Shown: piece after piece, positions 54,709 through 64,000 of the stretch
Layout of the letters: each line of letters opens with the position of its first letter
Numbering within the stretch: position 1 is the first letter of the stretch
Assembly (NCBI GenBank): GCA_963930645.1
Contig: OZ005654.1
Coordinates: forward strand, 269,926,282-269,990,281
Reading direction: 5' to 3'
Source: Salticus scenicus
Lineage: Eukaryota; Arthropoda; Arachnida; Araneae; Salticidae
Length of the DNA stretch: 64,000 nucleotides
The notes under the pieces: generated by a model
The model's input: only the letters and a program-made list of their open reading frames with translations
The model's database searches: none
What the model was told of the DNA's origin: nothing
Position numbers and translations under genes: made by a program

Positions 54709-57700
54709 ATGGATAAAAATAAATTAGTTATCCTTAATCGCCAACGCGGAACCTTGAAAGGCCAATTGACTAAGATAGTGACATATTTAGAGACTGTTAG
54801 TGACGACAATAAAGACATTATAACTTTAGAAATAAAGAAGGATAATCTGCAAAAAATAGTAACAAAACTGGATAATTTGAAAATCCAGTATTACGAAATA
54901 GCTGATGAATCGGAACTGGAAGTTCAATTGAACGCCTTCGCAGAATTGGAAGAAGAGACAGAAAAATTAGAGGTAAGGCTTCGAAAATTCTTACTCTCTA
55001 ATAACATTAGTAAAAATGAAAGTGTTTTAAATGAATCTAAAGATAATCCTATTATCAATTTTCGTTTACCTGAAATTCCTTTACCCAAATTTAATGGACA
55101 ATATAATGAATGGTATAGTTTTAAAGATCAATTTATAACCTTAATTGATCAGAATGATAAACTTTCAGATAACCAAAAGTTATATTATCTAAAATCTACA
55201 CTTTGTGGAAGAGCACTAGATGTAATTACCGAAGACGATTCATATATTTCGCTTTTTAAAGCATTGGAAGATAGATTCCAAAACAAAAGAATGATTGTAA
55301 ATTCTCACTTAAATGAGATATTAAACGTAGAGAATCTATCTCAAGATTTAGTTAAAAATTTGAGAACAATTACAGATAGTTGTCAAAAAAATATTCGAGC
55401 ACTCAAATGTATAGGATTGGAAATGAATCCCTTTACGGAGGCCTTACTCATAAATGTGATTCTTAAACAAATAGATAAAGAATCCAAAAAACAATTTGAA
55501 TTATCTTTAAGTTCTACAGAATTGCCAACATGGTGCGATTTCATTAACTTTTTACAAAAAAGATGTTTGGTGCTAGAAAGCTTACAATGCGTTTCGAATA
55601 CGAAACCGAAAGTAATGAATGCGGAAAAGAGTACTAGAATAAAAACCTTCTTTTCTAAAAATGATTCCTTTAATGATCAAAATTGTCCCCTTTGTAAAAG
55701 AAATCATTCTTTAGCTAAATGTTGTGAATTCTTAAAATTAAATGAACACGACAGATTCCTAACAGTCAAAAAATATTTGTTATGCATTAATTGTTTGAAA
55801 TCGAAGCATCAGGTATCGAATTGTAAGAGTAAGCAATCCTGTTATATGTGTTCTAAAAGACACAATCCACTCCTACATCGTTTTCTGCCGGAAACAAAAA
55901 GTAATAATTTTCCATCTAAACCGCAAACAGAAAATCCAAATAACCAGACAGATGCAGACATACGGCACCTGTCTCCTTCGGATGATGGTTCATATTCTCA
56001 ATTGCAGAAGAAAAAAAAAGAGGTTTCGATGACATTATATAACGAGATTAATAATCCCATTTTAAAAAGTAAAAAACATGTATTGCTGTCAACTGCTATA
56101 GTTTATTTGGAAAGTAGCAATAAAAAAAAGATTCCGGTTCGTGTTATTATTGATAATGGTAGTCAATGTAACCTGTTAGACAGAGAACTCGCTCATTTAT
56201 TGAATTTGCAAAAAAAGAAATGCGATATTCATATTTCAGGAATTAATGGTAAGATGACAAATGTGAAATCTTCAGTACGTACCATTATTTCCAATAAAGA
56301 TGATTCATTTAGTGAACCAATTGAATTTTTAATCACACCTAAAATAACAGAATTCATTCCTTCACACAATATAAACATAAGAAGTTTAAATATACCACAT
56401 GACCTTGAATTAGCTGATAGTGAATTTTGGAAAAAATCTAAAATAAACGCTTTAGTTGGTGCTGAATTTTTCTATGAAATATTAAAAGCAGATAAATTTA
56501 AAATAGGACAATTCACCTTTCAGAATAGCGTTTTTGGGTATATTGCTGCGGGAACCATAGACCGCAATGTATCTGAAAATACTTTTTGCGGTTTTACTGC
56601 ATGCAATGATTATCTTAATGAAACCATTCAAAAATTCTGGAAAATAGAAGCTCCTGACATTGACTTACGTCCAATTAGTCAGGAAGAAGAATTTTGTGAA
56701 AAGCATTTTTTAGAAACGTATCGGAGAGATAAATCGGGAAGATTTATGGTAGCCATGCCTTTGAAGGAAGATGCTAGTGTTCTTGGGGAGTCTAAATCTA
56801 TCGCAGAAAAACGGCTCCAGCAGTTATGGAATCGTTTAGAAAAGAATCCAACAATGCGAAATCTTTATTGTGATTTTATTAAAGAATACACTAATTTGAA
56901 TCATATGACAAAAATTGTTGATAATTTAAATGAATCTAGCTGTTATTACCTACCGCATCATGGCGTTTATAGGCCCGAAAAATCTACTACGAAGCTTCGC
57001 GTTGTGTTTAATGCTTCGAGTCCGACAACTAGTGGAATATCATTAAACGATATCACATATAAGGGTGTAGTTAATGAAGATTTATATGAAATCATGTTAC
57101 GCTTTCGACAACACCGATTTGTGTTTTTGGCCGATATTGAAAAAATGTATCGCCAAATAATGATTACCGAGGATCAGAGGAAATTGTTAAGAATTTTATG
57201 GAAAAATAATGTGAACTCAGAAATTGAAACCTATGAACTTAATACCGTAACATACGGTACCGCTTGTGCCCCTTTTTTAGCCATTAGAACGTTGAAGCAA
57301 TTAGCCCTTGAAGAAGCCGAGAAATATCCGAAGGCATCCGATATTTTGCTACATGATTCGTATATGGACGATATAATAAGTGGGGAAGAATCGCTAGAAT
57401 CTACTAGGGAGTTTCAAAAACAACTTATACACTTGTTAGAAAGCGCTGGAATGAATTTACATAAATGGAATGCAAATCATATTTCCTTACTTGACTTTTC
57501 TAAAGAGACATACCCTGAGTACACATTCTCTGATAAGGAAACCAAAGCCCTAGGGGTTGCCTGGAAACCCAATTTAGATGCTTTCACATTTAAAATAAAT
57601 TTGTGTCAGTTAAAGTCTATGACAAAGAGAAGCATCTTATCAGACATTGCTCGCATTTTCGACCCATTGGGTCTCATCGGTCCTGTTATTGTCAAAGCCA

Positions 57701-59943
57701 AGTTGTTTATGCAGGAACTATGGAAATTAAAATTGGACTGGAATGACCCTATTCCAAGCCCTATTGCTCAAAATTGGCTAGAATTCGCCACTTCGTTAAA
57801 AGCTCTTGAACAACTTAGAATAAATCGCTATGTTTTAATTCCTGAAGCACAACAAATAAACTTACACGGATTCGCCGACGCATCGTCATTAGCTTTTGGA
57901 GCAGCCGTGTATATTCAGTCTATTCATAATTCTGAAATTGTCTCCAATTTGGTTAGCAGCAAATCTCAAGTTGCACCTCTAAAAACTGTTTCTATCCCTC
58001 GACTCGAGTTATCTGGTTGTCTTTTGTTATGCAAATTAATTGTGAAAATTTTGAAATCTTTGAGATTACAGATCAATAATATTTATCTCTATACAGACTC
58101 TCAAATAGCTCTTGCCTGGATCCAAACCGAGCCTTGGAAATTGAAAACATTTGTTGGCAACAGGGTTGCCAAAATTCAAGAACTGTCTAAAAACTTCACA
58201 TGGAACCATGTGTCCTCTGCGGAAAATCCTGCAGATTTAATTTCACGAGGTCTAACTACCACCGATTTAATGGATAATCAGTTGTGGTGGCAGGGACCAG
58301 ACTTTCTAAGTAAATCCAGTAGTATCATAAACAATGACTCTGACTATCTGTCCCCCAGTGATAATAGTATTGTGATAAGTGAATTGAAAAATAATCACCA
58401 GGGTGACGCTAACCCTGCAGTGTTGTGTGGATTAATCCAATCCACGGATTCTTCCCAGAACTTTTATAATCATTTGTTTTCATTAACAAATAATTTTTGT
58501 AAATTAATTAGAATATGTAGTTTTATTTTTAGATTTATTAGGAATACAAGAGCAAAGGCAAATAAAGTAACTGGACCACTCCGAAGCACCGAATTAAACG
58601 AAACTGAAATGCATTTAATCAGACAGGTACAGTATACACAGTTTGCCGCAGAATTGATCTGCTTAGAGAAAAAGAAGCCCGTATCAGGTAAATTAAATTG
58701 TTTTAATCCAATTTTAGATTCTCAGGGACTCCTAAGAGTCGGTGGAAGGCTGGAAAATGCTAATTTAAATTTTGATAGTAAACATCCCCTTTTGTTGCCC
58801 CACGACCATAAATTATCTTCCATGATTATGGAACATTTCCATAAAAAATTCTTTCATGTAGGACCTCAAGCTTTGTTATACCACGTTAGGAAAAAATATT
58901 GGATAGTTAGTGGGAGATCTTTAGCTCGGAAAATATTTCGTAACTGCGTAACGTGTTACAAAATTAAACCTTTAACGGTCAATCAACTTATGGGAAATTT
59001 GCCAAAGGAACGAGTAAATGTGACTCCTCCATTTTATTGTACCGGTATAGATTTCTGTGGCCCTTTTTTAATTAAATATCGGGGTCAAAGAAAAGGAATC
59101 TATAACAAAATTTTTGTTTGTATTTTTATTTGCATGCCTACTAAAGCTGTGCATCTAGAGGTAGTTAGCGATTTAACATCCGAAGCTTTTATCGCAACTT
59201 TAAAAAGATTTTTTGCTAGACGAGGCAAAGCCCAAACATTATTCAGTGACAATGCAACAAATTTTGTTTGTGCAAATAATGAATTAAAAAGGTTACATAG
59301 ATTAGCTACTCAGCCTGATGAAAACCTTACTAATTTCTTAAATTCAGATAATATTAATTGGAAATTTCTGCCACCCCGTGCCCCAAATTTTGGAGGGCTA
59401 TGGGAGGCAGGCGTAAAATCGTTTAAGTATCATTTGAAACGCGCAGTAGGAAACGCTAAATTAACATATGAGGAATTCTTAACCGTTGTTTGTCAAATTG
59501 AGGGAATCCTCAATTCTCGACCCCTTACCCCCCCTTCAAACGATATCGAAGATTTGGACGTCTTGACTCCCGGCCATTTTTTAGTTGGTCGACCCATCAC
59601 AGCGGTGATCGAACCCGAGATCTCTGGCATTCCAGATAATCGATTAGATACCTGGCAAAAATTAACTAAAATAGTTCAAGGAATATGGAAAAAGTGGCAA
59701 TGTCATTATTTAAATACGTTACAACAAAGAAACAAATGGAAATTTGAAACAAATAACATTAAAAATGGGGATATGGTACTATTAAAGGAAGAAAACTTGC
59801 CCATATGTAGTTGGATTTTGGGTAGAATAGTAGAAATTATTCCAGGAAAGGATAACAAAATACGCGTAGTTTCTGTCAAAACAAGAAATGGGACATATAA
59901 ACGACCTATTTCAAAAATTGCTCTTTTGCCTTTGGAAAAGTAA
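54709..59943 (+). CDS. gag-pol: BEL/Pao Gag-Pol polyprotein
   Basis: A single frame of 1744 residues from ATG 54709 to TAA 59941-59943. A charged coiled-coil-like N-terminus (about 60-100) is followed by a BEL-type Gag domain (LPKFNGQYNEW from about 125). Cys/His knuckles start at about 326 (CPLCKRNHSLAKC, CINCLKSKHQVSNC, CYMCSKRHN). The retropepsin motif is IDNGSQ at about 481-486, with Asn where Ser or Thr is usual. RT carries NASSPTTSGISLND and YMDD (885-888). RNase H has FADASS and YTDSQIALAW. Integrase has an HHCC zinc region, then Asp 1448 (GIDFCGPF), Asp 1514 (FSDNATNF) and Glu 1566 (GLWEAGVK). The C-terminus (LTPGHFLVGRP) is typical of BEL/Pao. No frame break is seen. Confidence 0.96.
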   Translation: MDKNKLVILNRQRGTLKGQLTKIVTYLETVSDDNKDIITLEIKKDNLQKIVTKLDNLKIQYYEIADESELEVQLNAFAELEEETEKLEVRLRKFLLSNNISKNESVLNESKDNPIINFRLPEIPLPKFNGQYNEWYSFKDQFITLIDQNDKLSDNQKLYYLKSTLCGRALDVITEDDSYISLFKALEDRFQNKRMIVNSHLNEILNVENLSQDLVKNLRTITDSCQKNIRALKCIGLEMNPFTEALLINVILKQIDKESKKQFELSLSSTELPTWCDFINFLQKRCLVLESLQCVSNTKPKVMNAEKSTRIKTFFSKNDSFNDQNCPLCKRNHSLAKCCEFLKLNEHDRFLTVKKYLLCINCLKSKHQVSNCKSKQSCYMCSKRHNPLLHRFLPETKSNNFPSKPQTENPNNQTDADIRHLSPSDDGSYSQLQKKKKEVSMTLYNEINNPILKSKKHVLLSTAIVYLESSNKKKIPVRVIIDNGSQCNLLDRELAHLLNLQKKKCDIHISGINGKMTNVKSSVRTIISNKDDSFSEPIEFLITPKITEFIPSHNINIRSLNIPHDLELADSEFWKKSKINALVGAEFFYEILKADKFKIGQFTFQNSVFGYIAAGTIDRNVSENTFCGFTACNDYLNETIQKFWKIEAPDIDLRPISQEEEFCEKHFLETYRRDKSGRFMVAMPLKEDASVLGESKSIAEKRLQQLWNRLEKNPTMRNLYCDFIKEYTNLNHMTKIVDNLNESSCYYLPHHGVYRPEKSTTKLRVVFNASSPTTSGISLNDITYKGVVNEDLYEIMLRFRQHRFVFLADIEKMYRQIMITEDQRKLLRILWKNNVNSEIETYELNTVTYGTACAPFLAIRTLKQLALEEAEKYPKASDILLHDSYMDDIISGEESLESTREFQKQLIHLLESAGMNLHKWNANHISLLDFSKETYPEYTFSDKETKALGVAWKPNLDAFTFKINLCQLKSMTKRSILSDIARIFDPLGLIGPVIVKAKLFMQELWKLKLDWNDPIPSPIAQNWLEFATSLKALEQLRINRYVLIPEAQQINLHGFADASSLAFGAAVYIQSIHNSEIVSNLVSSKSQVAPLKTVSIPRLELSGCLLLCKLIVKILKSLRLQINNIYLYTDSQIALAWIQTEPWKLKTFVGNRVAKIQELSKNFTWNHVSSAENPADLISRGLTTTDLMDNQLWWQGPDFLSKSSSIINNDSDYLSPSDNSIVISELKNNHQGDANPAVLCGLIQSTDSSQNFYNHLFSLTNNFCKLIRICSFIFRFIRNTRAKANKVTGPLRSTELNETEMHLIRQVQYTQFAAELICLEKKKPVSGKLNCFNPILDSQGLLRVGGRLENANLNFDSKHPLLLPHDHKLSSMIMEHFHKKFFHVGPQALLYHVRKKYWIVSGRSLARKIFRNCVTCYKIKPLTVNQLMGNLPKERVNVTPPFYCTGIDFCGPFLIKYRGQRKGIYNKIFVCIFICMPTKAVHLEVVSDLTSEAFIATLKRFFARRGKAQTLFSDNATNFVCANNELKRLHRLATQPDENLTNFLNSDNINWKFLPPRAPNFGGLWEAGVKSFKYHLKRAVGNAKLTYEEFLTVVCQIEGILNSRPLTPPSNDIEDLDVLTPGHFLVGRPITAVIEPEISGIPDNRLDTWQKLTKIVQGIWKKWQCHYLNTLQQRNKWKFETNNIKNGDMVLLKEENLPICSWILGRIVEIIPGKDNKIRVVSVKTRNGTYKRPISKIALLPLEK

Positions 59944-60129
59944 AAAAAAAAAAAAAAAAAATGTTTGAAAATGAATAATGTATTTAGTTAAAGTTAATTT
60001 GCTTATTGTATTTCATTTGTATTATTTTATTGTTTACAATGTTATTAATATTTCTCTTGTATAAGTTTTATTATTTAAATTGCATATTAGAACTGTAATT
60101 TTGAAACAATGTTTCAAGGTGGGCCGGTA

Positions 60130-60465
60130 TGTTGCCGCTCACCTTAGTTTGGCTATATGCGCAACCTTGGCGCGCATCTCTTGTTCACTTGCATTCCCGC
60201 CTTAGCGGAGTAGTTGTATTGTTTTTCGTTATAAGAGTAACATCTCTCTTGTTTATCTTGTTCGGTGATATGGTTCACCTTTTTTATAGTTTGCGTTGAC
60301 TATGGTGTCAACATATTTGAATACGTTAATAATACGTCCTCTAATAACTGTAAATATGTACATACGATATGTAAATAATACTCTAATTAAATGTTTGTGA
60401 AGTAATAGCTTCAGAATAGTAATTATTAAATTGATATACAGTCCACTCATAAAGTATCGTCAACA
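60130..60465 (+). repeat. 3' LTR of BEL/Pao element
   Basis: 336 bp, apparently identical to 54297-54632, followed directly by the CCCTG duplication. Preceded by the purine-rich tract near 60116-60128. Confidence 0.95.
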
Positions 60466-60653
60466 CCCTGTTTAAGATTTTTTTTTTCTTTTACATATTT
60501 ATTTTAAATTATAAGGTGCGTAATTGCAGTTGGAGGTTATTAACACAGATGAGGCCTTGGCCAAGATTAAGAGAGTCAGTCTATATATATTTTTTTAAGT
60601 TACACAAGTTGAGTATGTTGTCTTTCTTTAAAGTGTTCTGAAATCCAAGTCAG

Positions 60654-60722
60654 GGCCCCAATAGCCAAGCTAAGGCACACATCTGCTATTTCGGCAGTTG
60701 AGGGTTTAATTCTCAAATGTAT
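60654..60722 (+). repeat. tRNA-like (SINE-like) segment
   Basis: An A-box-like TAGCCAAGCTAAGGCA (60662-60677) and a B-box-like GGGTTTAATTCTC (60702-60714) are spaced as in a tRNA, with CAGGGCCCCAA at the 5' side. The stem structure is poor. It is probably the head of an old tRNA-derived SINE; the body and tail are not defined. Confidence 0.4.
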
Positions 60723-61253
60723 GTCTTAATTGTTTCATTTTCAGTTCCTGTTGTAATTATGTCCTATAAAAACTGAATTGCAATAAAGTTGTGCATTGAA
60801 ATTTATGTAAAGAAACATTTGAGAGAGTTTTAGTCATCATAAGCCTCAAAACAAAAAAGTTTGCCACACCAAATACAAGTAATTCTCAAGAAGCAGGATA
60901 TCTATAAGGCAAAGGTTTGATTAACAACTGGTTAATGTTAGAAATCCTCTCCTCATACTATAACATTTGGTTTTAATACTGATACATCTGGTTTTTCAAA
61001 TGTCTAGGGAAACATTTTCAACTGTCTATATTAGCAAATAATTAATTTTAACTGGTTATTAATGAACTGATTAACAGCTGGGCCTAGGTGTACTTACCAC
61101 AAATAAGTCAAGGGTTAAATTTAGTGCATGGAAAAAAAAAATCCTAATTAAGTGCAAACTACACTTTTCCTTGTAATATTAAATTTTAAACTAGACTCAT
61201 TACTTTAAATTGCTTGTTTTAAAATTATATGTAGAAAAAGTTAGCATACAGAA

Positions 61254-61294
<41 letters not shown>

Positions 61295-64000
61295 TTATTG
61301 TTGATCTCTGTATCTGAACAGGTAATAAAAATTTATTATTTTTCTTTTGCATTAATTATCTATTATATACAATTTTGATTTAGATTATAACTTATTATAA
61401 ATTGTTAACTGAATTTTTCAAATAAAACTAAAATTTAAAGCTAAAAATAATAGCTTAGTTTCTTCTTGCACTTCATTATATAAGAATAGATAGTACTAAT
61501 GTCTTTTTGTTACCTAGAAAGTATAAGATAAATTATAAATCAAAATAATTTTAATAAAATACTACTCACTGTCTAAATTAGTTCAAATATTTATTTAAGT
61601 AACGGACTATACAGAAAAATATATAACCTAACTTAGATTCAAAGTGTCTTAAAAATTTTGATTTACAAATAAAAGAAGCATTAAAAATTAAAGTCTTGTG
61701 CGTTGAATGGTCCAATAATTACAAATATGTAATATATAAAAATCCCAAAATGTTCAATAATATAATTACAAAATTTTATAAGAAAGTCTAACAAACATGT
61801 TAATTTAAATAAAAATACAAAATAAATAAAACAAATCTAACAAGAAAAGCAAAGACAACATGAGGTGCTATTTCAGAGATAGTTCACATGCAATAATGAG
61901 TTTTTTTCTTTACCCTACTGCAGTAAAAAAAAAAAAAAAAAAAAACTGTTTTACTTTGGTATCAAAGTACTTCTAAAGAATATGCTTTAACAAGCTAGTA
62001 GGAAAATATTAAATGTGATTGTGACTAGCAAACATCGCATGAAATCGCATCATGCTCAATGAAAGCAACCAAATGGTTCCACAGTTAAGGGTTACATGGG
62101 TTTTGTAAGTTTTTTTTTTTTTAAAGCATATTTAATTTCTCTTTTTTTCTTGATATAAATAAAATTATTCAAAATTATCAGCATATAAAAAAGTAACAGT
62201 TAAAAACAATATTTTATAAAATTTTCATTAAAAAAATAGCATTGCAAAACTTTTTTATACTTTGTATAAGGAAGTAAACACTTGGAAATACAGCAGGTGA
62301 GACCTTGTTTCTAGAGACCCTTCAGAAAAAAGTATCCTCGTGGTGGTCAGTATAACCCATAAGTTTCATTTGAAAAAAAAAAAAAAAAATCAATTAGTAG
62401 ATAAGTATAGCTCGTGCCTGAACAAAGTATTTTAACCCTTTCAGTCCTAAATTTATGAAAAAAAGTGTAAAACATTACATTTATTTATGTATTAAGAACA
62501 TCAAATTTACAAAAATATTACAAATTTTTCATGTTCTTTTATTAAAATTTTATATTGAGACTTGGATGTATTATCTATATTAAATTACAACTATTAATGA
62601 ATAGTTCAAAACAAAATTTAATGTTTTTAATTCATTTATCAAATAAACAAATACAATGGCCTTACTAAGTTAAAATGTCATTCATTTTGAAAATTATAAT
62701 CTTTCCTTTTAATTCATTTACACAGAGGAAACTTTTGTATGAGCAACATTGTGAATGTAGCCTTGATTCAAATTTCTTTGATGAACATAATTCACACATC
62801 TCAAGATTTTACAAAAATAGACCAGTGTGCTATTTTATTTTATTTTCTGATATTGTTAAATACTGAAAACTTGGTGCTCCTGTGTTTCAAAACAGGAAAT
62901 TCAATAGAACATCTTGATTTTTCTCTCTTTTTCTAAACAATGACATGACACTGTAATGAGCCCTTATGTCAAGCTTTTTTCTGTACTGAAATAGTTTCTA
63001 AACCAATTTACAGTACACTATACAGCATGTACAAAATTAATAAGAACAATATCCAAAAATCAATAAGATGGTGCTACCACCTTCTTGCTTTTTAATTTCA
63101 ATCATATAACGTTTCCAACATATCAGTCTTGTCAACACCACTCGTGTGTCACACTGGTGTATTCTTCCTCTACCTGTAATCCCTCACTACTACAGAGGCT
63201 GCAATATTGAATTTGAAACCATACTTCTGGGTTTCTTTAACAGTATGTTGTATCATTGTTCCATGGTCATTTGACAGAAACAATACCAAAAGATTGTTTT
63301 AGCCATTTGAAAGAAAAAAAAAAAAAAATCTGTGCACGAGAGCTAGAATGTACTCTTTTCAATGCTTTTTTTTTTTTTTTTTTTTTTGAGAATTGGCAAG
63401 TCTGTACGATTACTTTTTACAGTGGCAAAAGCACTTATTACAAAAGATTTTAGATACTCAAAAAATTCAATTGAAGAAAAAAAAAAAAAAAAAAAGATAT
63501 CCATCATAATTATGAAATTTTTATTTTTCAAAGTCTCAGTAAACATACAAGCAATGTCAAGGTAGAAAAATTAAAATCAATAACGTCTAGAAAAATAATA
63601 TATAATATTTATAAAAATGTAAGGTCTCAGATTCCCAGCAGGACTTTGCAATCCCATGGAAAAAACCTATTACTCAAGAAAAAATTAATATCCAAATCAA
63701 AACTTAAACATAATATCCATAAACTATATTAAACATGCACAAAAAAGAAACAAGAGATTTATCTCTATAATTAATCCAGCCTCAAATATTACATTAAAAA
63801 AAAAAAAAAAAAAAAAAAAGTTTTGGCGAAGTTGTATGCAAAACAATAAATTTTTTGCTACGATTTAACCCATGTATAGCCTTATAAAATTAATCATAAT
63901 TGGAAGAAAAAAAACTTCATTCAATCACTAGTCAATTCCATTTTGAAAAAGTGTAAAATTTTAATAACACCAGGGGATTAATTATTGAGAAATCGTGTTC
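60723..64000 (+). other. Intergenic AT-rich sequence to window end
   Basis: No gene, LTR or TIR pair is recognised. There is an AT microsatellite at about 61260-61291 and several A or T runs. A TTAACCCTTTCAGTCC phrase near 62433 resembles TTAA-type MITE ends, but no partner was found. Confidence 0.5.

Larger units (their letters stand above)
54292..60470 (+). mobile_element. Intact BEL/Pao LTR retrotransposon
   Basis: Two 336-bp LTRs (54297-54632 and 60130-60465) that appear identical flank one uninterrupted 1744-codon Gag-Pol frame. A perfect 5-bp target duplication CCCTG lies at 54292-54296 and 60466-60470. A primer-binding-like TGGTCTAGTAGAACCGG begins at 54635, two bases after the LTR. 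A purine-rich CAAGGTGGGCCGG precedes the 3' LTR. Together these indicate a very recent and possibly active insertion about 9 kb downstream of Duox. Confidence 0.96.

Noticed and set aside
62430..62460. TTAACCCTTTCAGTCC, like a TTAA-type MITE terminus
   Set aside because: No partner terminus located before the window end.
1..64000. CRISPR array, operon or bacterial defence/toxin system
   Set aside because: Introns, GT/AG junctions, LTR elements and MITEs show eukaryotic DNA; direct repeats here are satellites and transposons without spacer structure.

Overview
This is a gene-poor, very AT-rich stretch of an animal nuclear genome with long introns, many homopolymer tracts and dense transposons. 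It carries the 3' half of one host gene, Duox, on the plus strand, in ten exons between 678 and 45360 with every splice junction GT/AG. The protein resembles invertebrate (arthropod-type) Duox. Low GC, multi-kilobase introns, Ty3/Gypsy, BEL/Pao and mariner elements and numerous MITEs suggest an arthropod, most likely an arachnid. That assignment is inference, not proven by the sequence.

Duox: the ten exons encode about 551 residues, from the region before the first NADPH-oxidase membrane helix to the C-terminal HYENF. They hold the six-helix haem core (four haem histidines at family spacing), the FAD-binding HPFT segment and the NADPH-binding segments. The peroxidase-like and EF-hand exons must lie upstream of base 1. 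Introns are 2.1 to 12.7 kb and are inflated by mobile elements.

Elements inside Duox introns: intron 5 of this window (14321-26981) holds a young, apparently complete Ty3/Gypsy element in sense orientation (14545-22989), a tandem array and a possible solo LTR. Intron 8 (33536-39476) holds a broken antisense relative of that element (34328-38792). Intron 9 (39606-45237) holds an inverted partial copy of a satellite-bearing repeat and a decayed mariner with a small hAT-like element inserted in it. Introns 6 and 7 hold pogo/Tigger-type elements, one with a recognisable transposase remnant. Introns 1 to 4 hold fold-back elements, a TTAA-flanked element and tandem arrays with a period of about 170-174 bp.

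Downstream of Duox (45361-64000) no host gene was recognised. The region holds a short TIR element enclosing a tRNA-like sequence (46859-47147), a piggyBac-type MITE (49322-49549), a hairpin/duplication (52102-52250), and an intact BEL/Pao element with two LTRs that look identical and a perfect 5-bp target duplication (54297-60465).

Most notable: both Gypsy relatives keep gag and pol in one frame separated by a single TGA, followed 8-9 nt later by a conserved short palindrome, which suggests Gag-Pol synthesis by stop-codon readthrough. In addition, at least four separate tandem arrays in the window share nearly the same unit length of about 170-174 bp. I found no CRISPR array, operon or bacterial-type system; the window is eukaryotic throughout.
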